A DNA stretch of 64,000 nt from Candidatus Trichofilum aggregatum. GTDB lineage: Bacteria; Chloroflexota; Anaerolineae; Promineifilales; Promineifilaceae. Positions 62,635 to 64,000 of the stretch are shown here, piece after piece. The position numbers and the translations under genes were made by a program. The stretch is from contig JADJUV010000023.1 of assembly GCA_016716885.1 (NCBI GenBank), positions 17,853 through 81,852 of the forward strand. The letters run 5' to 3'. The stretch's first letter is position 1, and the number at the start of each line of letters is the position of its first letter. A model generated the notes under the pieces. It did no database searches. It had not been told where the DNA came from and saw nothing but the letters and a program-made list of their open reading frames with translations.

Positions 62635-63974
62635 GCACACAAGTGGAGTTTGAAGTGAGCATTCGTTTTGTGAATGAGGGAACTCAACTGGCTGTGGGAA
62701 TAGAGCGATGGCAGGTCAGTGATGGCGTAAGACTACCGGATGCACCTGGCTCAATTGATCCTACCATCTCTCCACTCGCTGAAGACGAAGACGTTGAAAC
62801 TATGGAGACTTCACCTGACGGACAAACAATGGTCGTTCTCACCAATCAAAGAATTCTTCGTGTTCGACTCAGTGATAATGCCATCGTTCAGGAAGTGCCC
62901 CACGACGAAGCATACTGTGAGTCTACGCCAATGGAACACTTCCTCTTTTCGCCAAATGGGACGTTCATTGCCGCTGGTGGTTGGGATGATTGTCTTTGGG
63001 TGTGGCGGGCGAGTGATTTGCAACCCCTGTTTGGCCTTGACGACCAAAGAGTATCAAGACAAAGGGGTGTTGGTACGATGGCGGCTCCAGAGCAATTTAC
63101 CGGCCCTGGTTGGTGGCAGATTACAGATTTGGCTTTTTCACCTGATGGGCAAACGCTCGCGGCCGCGTCCGGCTACGGCGTCGTCCGTCTGTGGAATCTC
63201 CAGGATGGCACATTACAAGGTCGCCTCTCCACTATGCACCGTCCGAAAATTGCCTATTCTCCCGATGGTCATACACTAACCGCATGGAATGGCCTGGTAC
63301 AATTTTGGCAACCCGATACCCACTCCTTGCTCACGACATTAGAACACCATTTTGAGGCCAGTGACATCGTTATCTCCCCAGATAGTCAACAACTTCTTTT
63401 CCTTAACAACCGATACATTCAACAATGGTTCATCGGCCAAAACCAGATGCGCCGCCTTTACGGTTTAACCGATTTTGGCACGAGTTTAGCCCTGGCCCCT
63501 GATGGGCAGACCTTCGCCACCGGTTCAAACGACAGTGATGTCTGGTTATGGCAAACGGAGACCGGTCAACCTCTTCGTTTTCTCGGCAACCACGAGGATT
63601 CCCCCTGGGGAGTTGCCACCGCTTTGTTTTCTCCAGATGGTCAATCCGTCATCTCTTTGTCTCATGATGATGGCATCAGGCAATGGCATATAGATGACGT
63701 AAATAGCTCTGAGTACTATGGTGATTGGAATACGGTTTTAGTGGCTGTTTCGCCCACAGAACCCATCATTGCGTATGACGCTCCTCAGAGTGATTTTGAA
63801 GGGATAGAACTGATACGTTTAGGGGAGACGGAACCATTTTTGGGCATGGCAGACCCTGGTGAAGGGTATGCAGGAGCTTTGCTTCCCCTGATGGACGCTT
63901 TTTGGCTGGCGGGGATCATGAAGGATCGGGAGATGTGTGGTTGTGGAATGTTAGCACGGGTCAGCTACAGATGA
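62619..63974 (+). CDS. WD40-repeat domain of the same lipoprotein (runs off the right edge)
   Basis: Several WD40-like blades, e.g. FLFSPNGTFIAAGGWDDCLWVWRASD, DLAFSPDGQTLAAASGYGVVRLWNLQDG, LALAPDGQTFATGSNDSDVWLWQTETG and ALFSPDGQSVISLSHDDGIRQWHI. The frame ends in spurious sequence at 63974. In another frame from about 63912 the blade GDVWLWNVSTGQLQMTLTG continues to the window end, so a further slip is present and the gene extends beyond 64000. Extracellular protein-interaction or ligand-binding propeller; ligand unknown. Confidence 0.8.
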   Translation: MLHQLGTQVEFEVSIRFVNEGTQLAVGIERWQVSDGVRLPDAPGSIDPTISPLAEDEDVETMETSPDGQTMVVLTNQRILRVRLSDNAIVQEVPHDEAYCESTPMEHFLFSPNGTFIAAGGWDDCLWVWRASDLQPLFGLDDQRVSRQRGVGTMAAPEQFTGPGWWQITDLAFSPDGQTLAAASGYGVVRLWNLQDGTLQGRLSTMHRPKIAYSPDGHTLTAWNGLVQFWQPDTHSLLTTLEHHFEASDIVISPDSQQLLFLNNRYIQQWFIGQNQMRRLYGLTDFGTSLALAPDGQTFATGSNDSDVWLWQTETGQPLRFLGNHEDSPWGVATALFSPDGQSVISLSHDDGIRQWHIDDVNSSEYYGDWNTVLVAVSPTEPIIAYDAPQSDFEGIELIRLGETEPFLGMADPGEGYAGALLPLMDAFWLAGIMKDREMCGCGMLARVSYR

Positions 63975-64000
63975 CCTTAACGGGCAGTCCAGAACCATTT

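Larger units (their letters stand above)
107..63166. repeat. Highly iterated palindrome GCGGCCGC, about 102 copies across the window
   Basis: The octamer GCGGCCGC occurs about 102 times by eye, for example at 107, 1084, 4773, 11030, 14456, 19055, 21796, 35331, 40846, 44101, 45502, 57112 and 59731. Only two or three copies are expected by chance at this base composition. A little over half sit in the decamer CGCGGCCGCG. Near-misses such as GCGGCCGT are rare (around 8467, 10723, 29732), so the full octamer, not just CGGCCG, is favoured. Most copies are inside genes on both strands, read as Ala-Ala-Ala or Arg-Gly-Arg; about six are intergenic (6582, 14654, 25056, 44976, 48323, 61904). The pattern is like cyanobacterial HIP1 (GCGATCGC), but that sequence occurs only once here. 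The function is unknown. Confidence 0.93.

Noticed and set aside
1..64000. tRNA or rRNA genes
   Set aside because: No T-loop, anticodon-stem or rRNA core sequences were recognised by eye; a covariance search could still find one.

Overview
The window most resembles a chromosomal segment of a Chloroflexota bacterium (Anaerolineae-like). This rests on gene style only: lipoproteins and membrane proteins with Thr/Pro-rich linkers, SH3b, WD40 and Kelch modules on signalling or surface proteins, a many-GAF histidine kinase, an EF-G-like GTPase, and no sign of plasmid or phage functions. No rRNA or tRNA was recognised. The most striking property is an over-represented 8-base palindrome, GCGGCCGC. 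I counted about 102 copies by eye, roughly one per 630 bases, where only two or three are expected by chance. They lie mostly inside genes, usually as Ala-Ala-Ala or Arg-Gly-Arg codons. This resembles the highly iterated palindrome (HIP1) of cyanobacteria, but with a different sequence.

Layout. 1-4.3 kb: adenosine deaminase (partial) and a multi-GAF sensor kinase broken into frames. 4.5-6.5 kb: threonine synthase and a membrane SH3b protein. 6.6-10.2 kb: a four-gene glycine betaine/osmolyte ABC transporter operon. 10.5-14.6 kb: an rRNA methyltransferase, a TetR regulator with a DUF4260 membrane gene and a probable operator, an enoyl-CoA hydratase and a histidine phosphatase. 15-20.6 kb: a LiaF-like membrane protein, an EF-G-like GTPase and two paralogous membrane proteins. 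20.7-28.8 kb: GMP synthase, xanthine phosphoribosyltransferase, polyprenyl diphosphate synthase, a small unknown protein, a GNAT, GyrB and a membrane protein. 29.3-36.9 kb: MoxR/DUF58, NUDIX, an ICMT-like protein, RsmI, a GPH transporter and MurJ. 37-44.9 kb: a membrane-anchored LuxR-Kelch regulator, YbaK, a DNA methyltransferase/PD-(D/E)XK nuclease pair, a CBS protein and a Ser/Thr kinase with SH3b domain. 45-48.2 kb: a cysteine-desulfurase-like enzyme and an ABC-F protein.

48.4-58.8 kb is the most interesting accessory region. An HPr-kinase-like protein, a PqqD-like recognition protein, a radical SAM/SPASM enzyme and a 48-residue Cys-containing peptide form a likely RiPP (ribosomally made, modified peptide) operon ending in a strong terminator. 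Directly downstream are two gingipain-type C25 peptidases, an S26-type signal peptidase with a Ser/His arrangement, and a C-terminally anchored surface protein. The RiPP operon is also the largest gap in the GCGGCCGC distribution (3.4 kb), which suggests recent acquisition. The last part (59-64 kb) holds a TauE/SafE permease, a lipoprotein, an HD protein, a HigBA toxin-antitoxin pair and the start of a WD40 lipoprotein that runs off the end.

Caveat: about a dozen genes are interrupted by one-base shifts, many at homopolymer runs, while long housekeeping genes are intact. I read most of these as assembly errors rather than true pseudogenes. Intergenic spaces carry several families of palindromic repeats, including a modular element with conserved ends and different hairpin cores.
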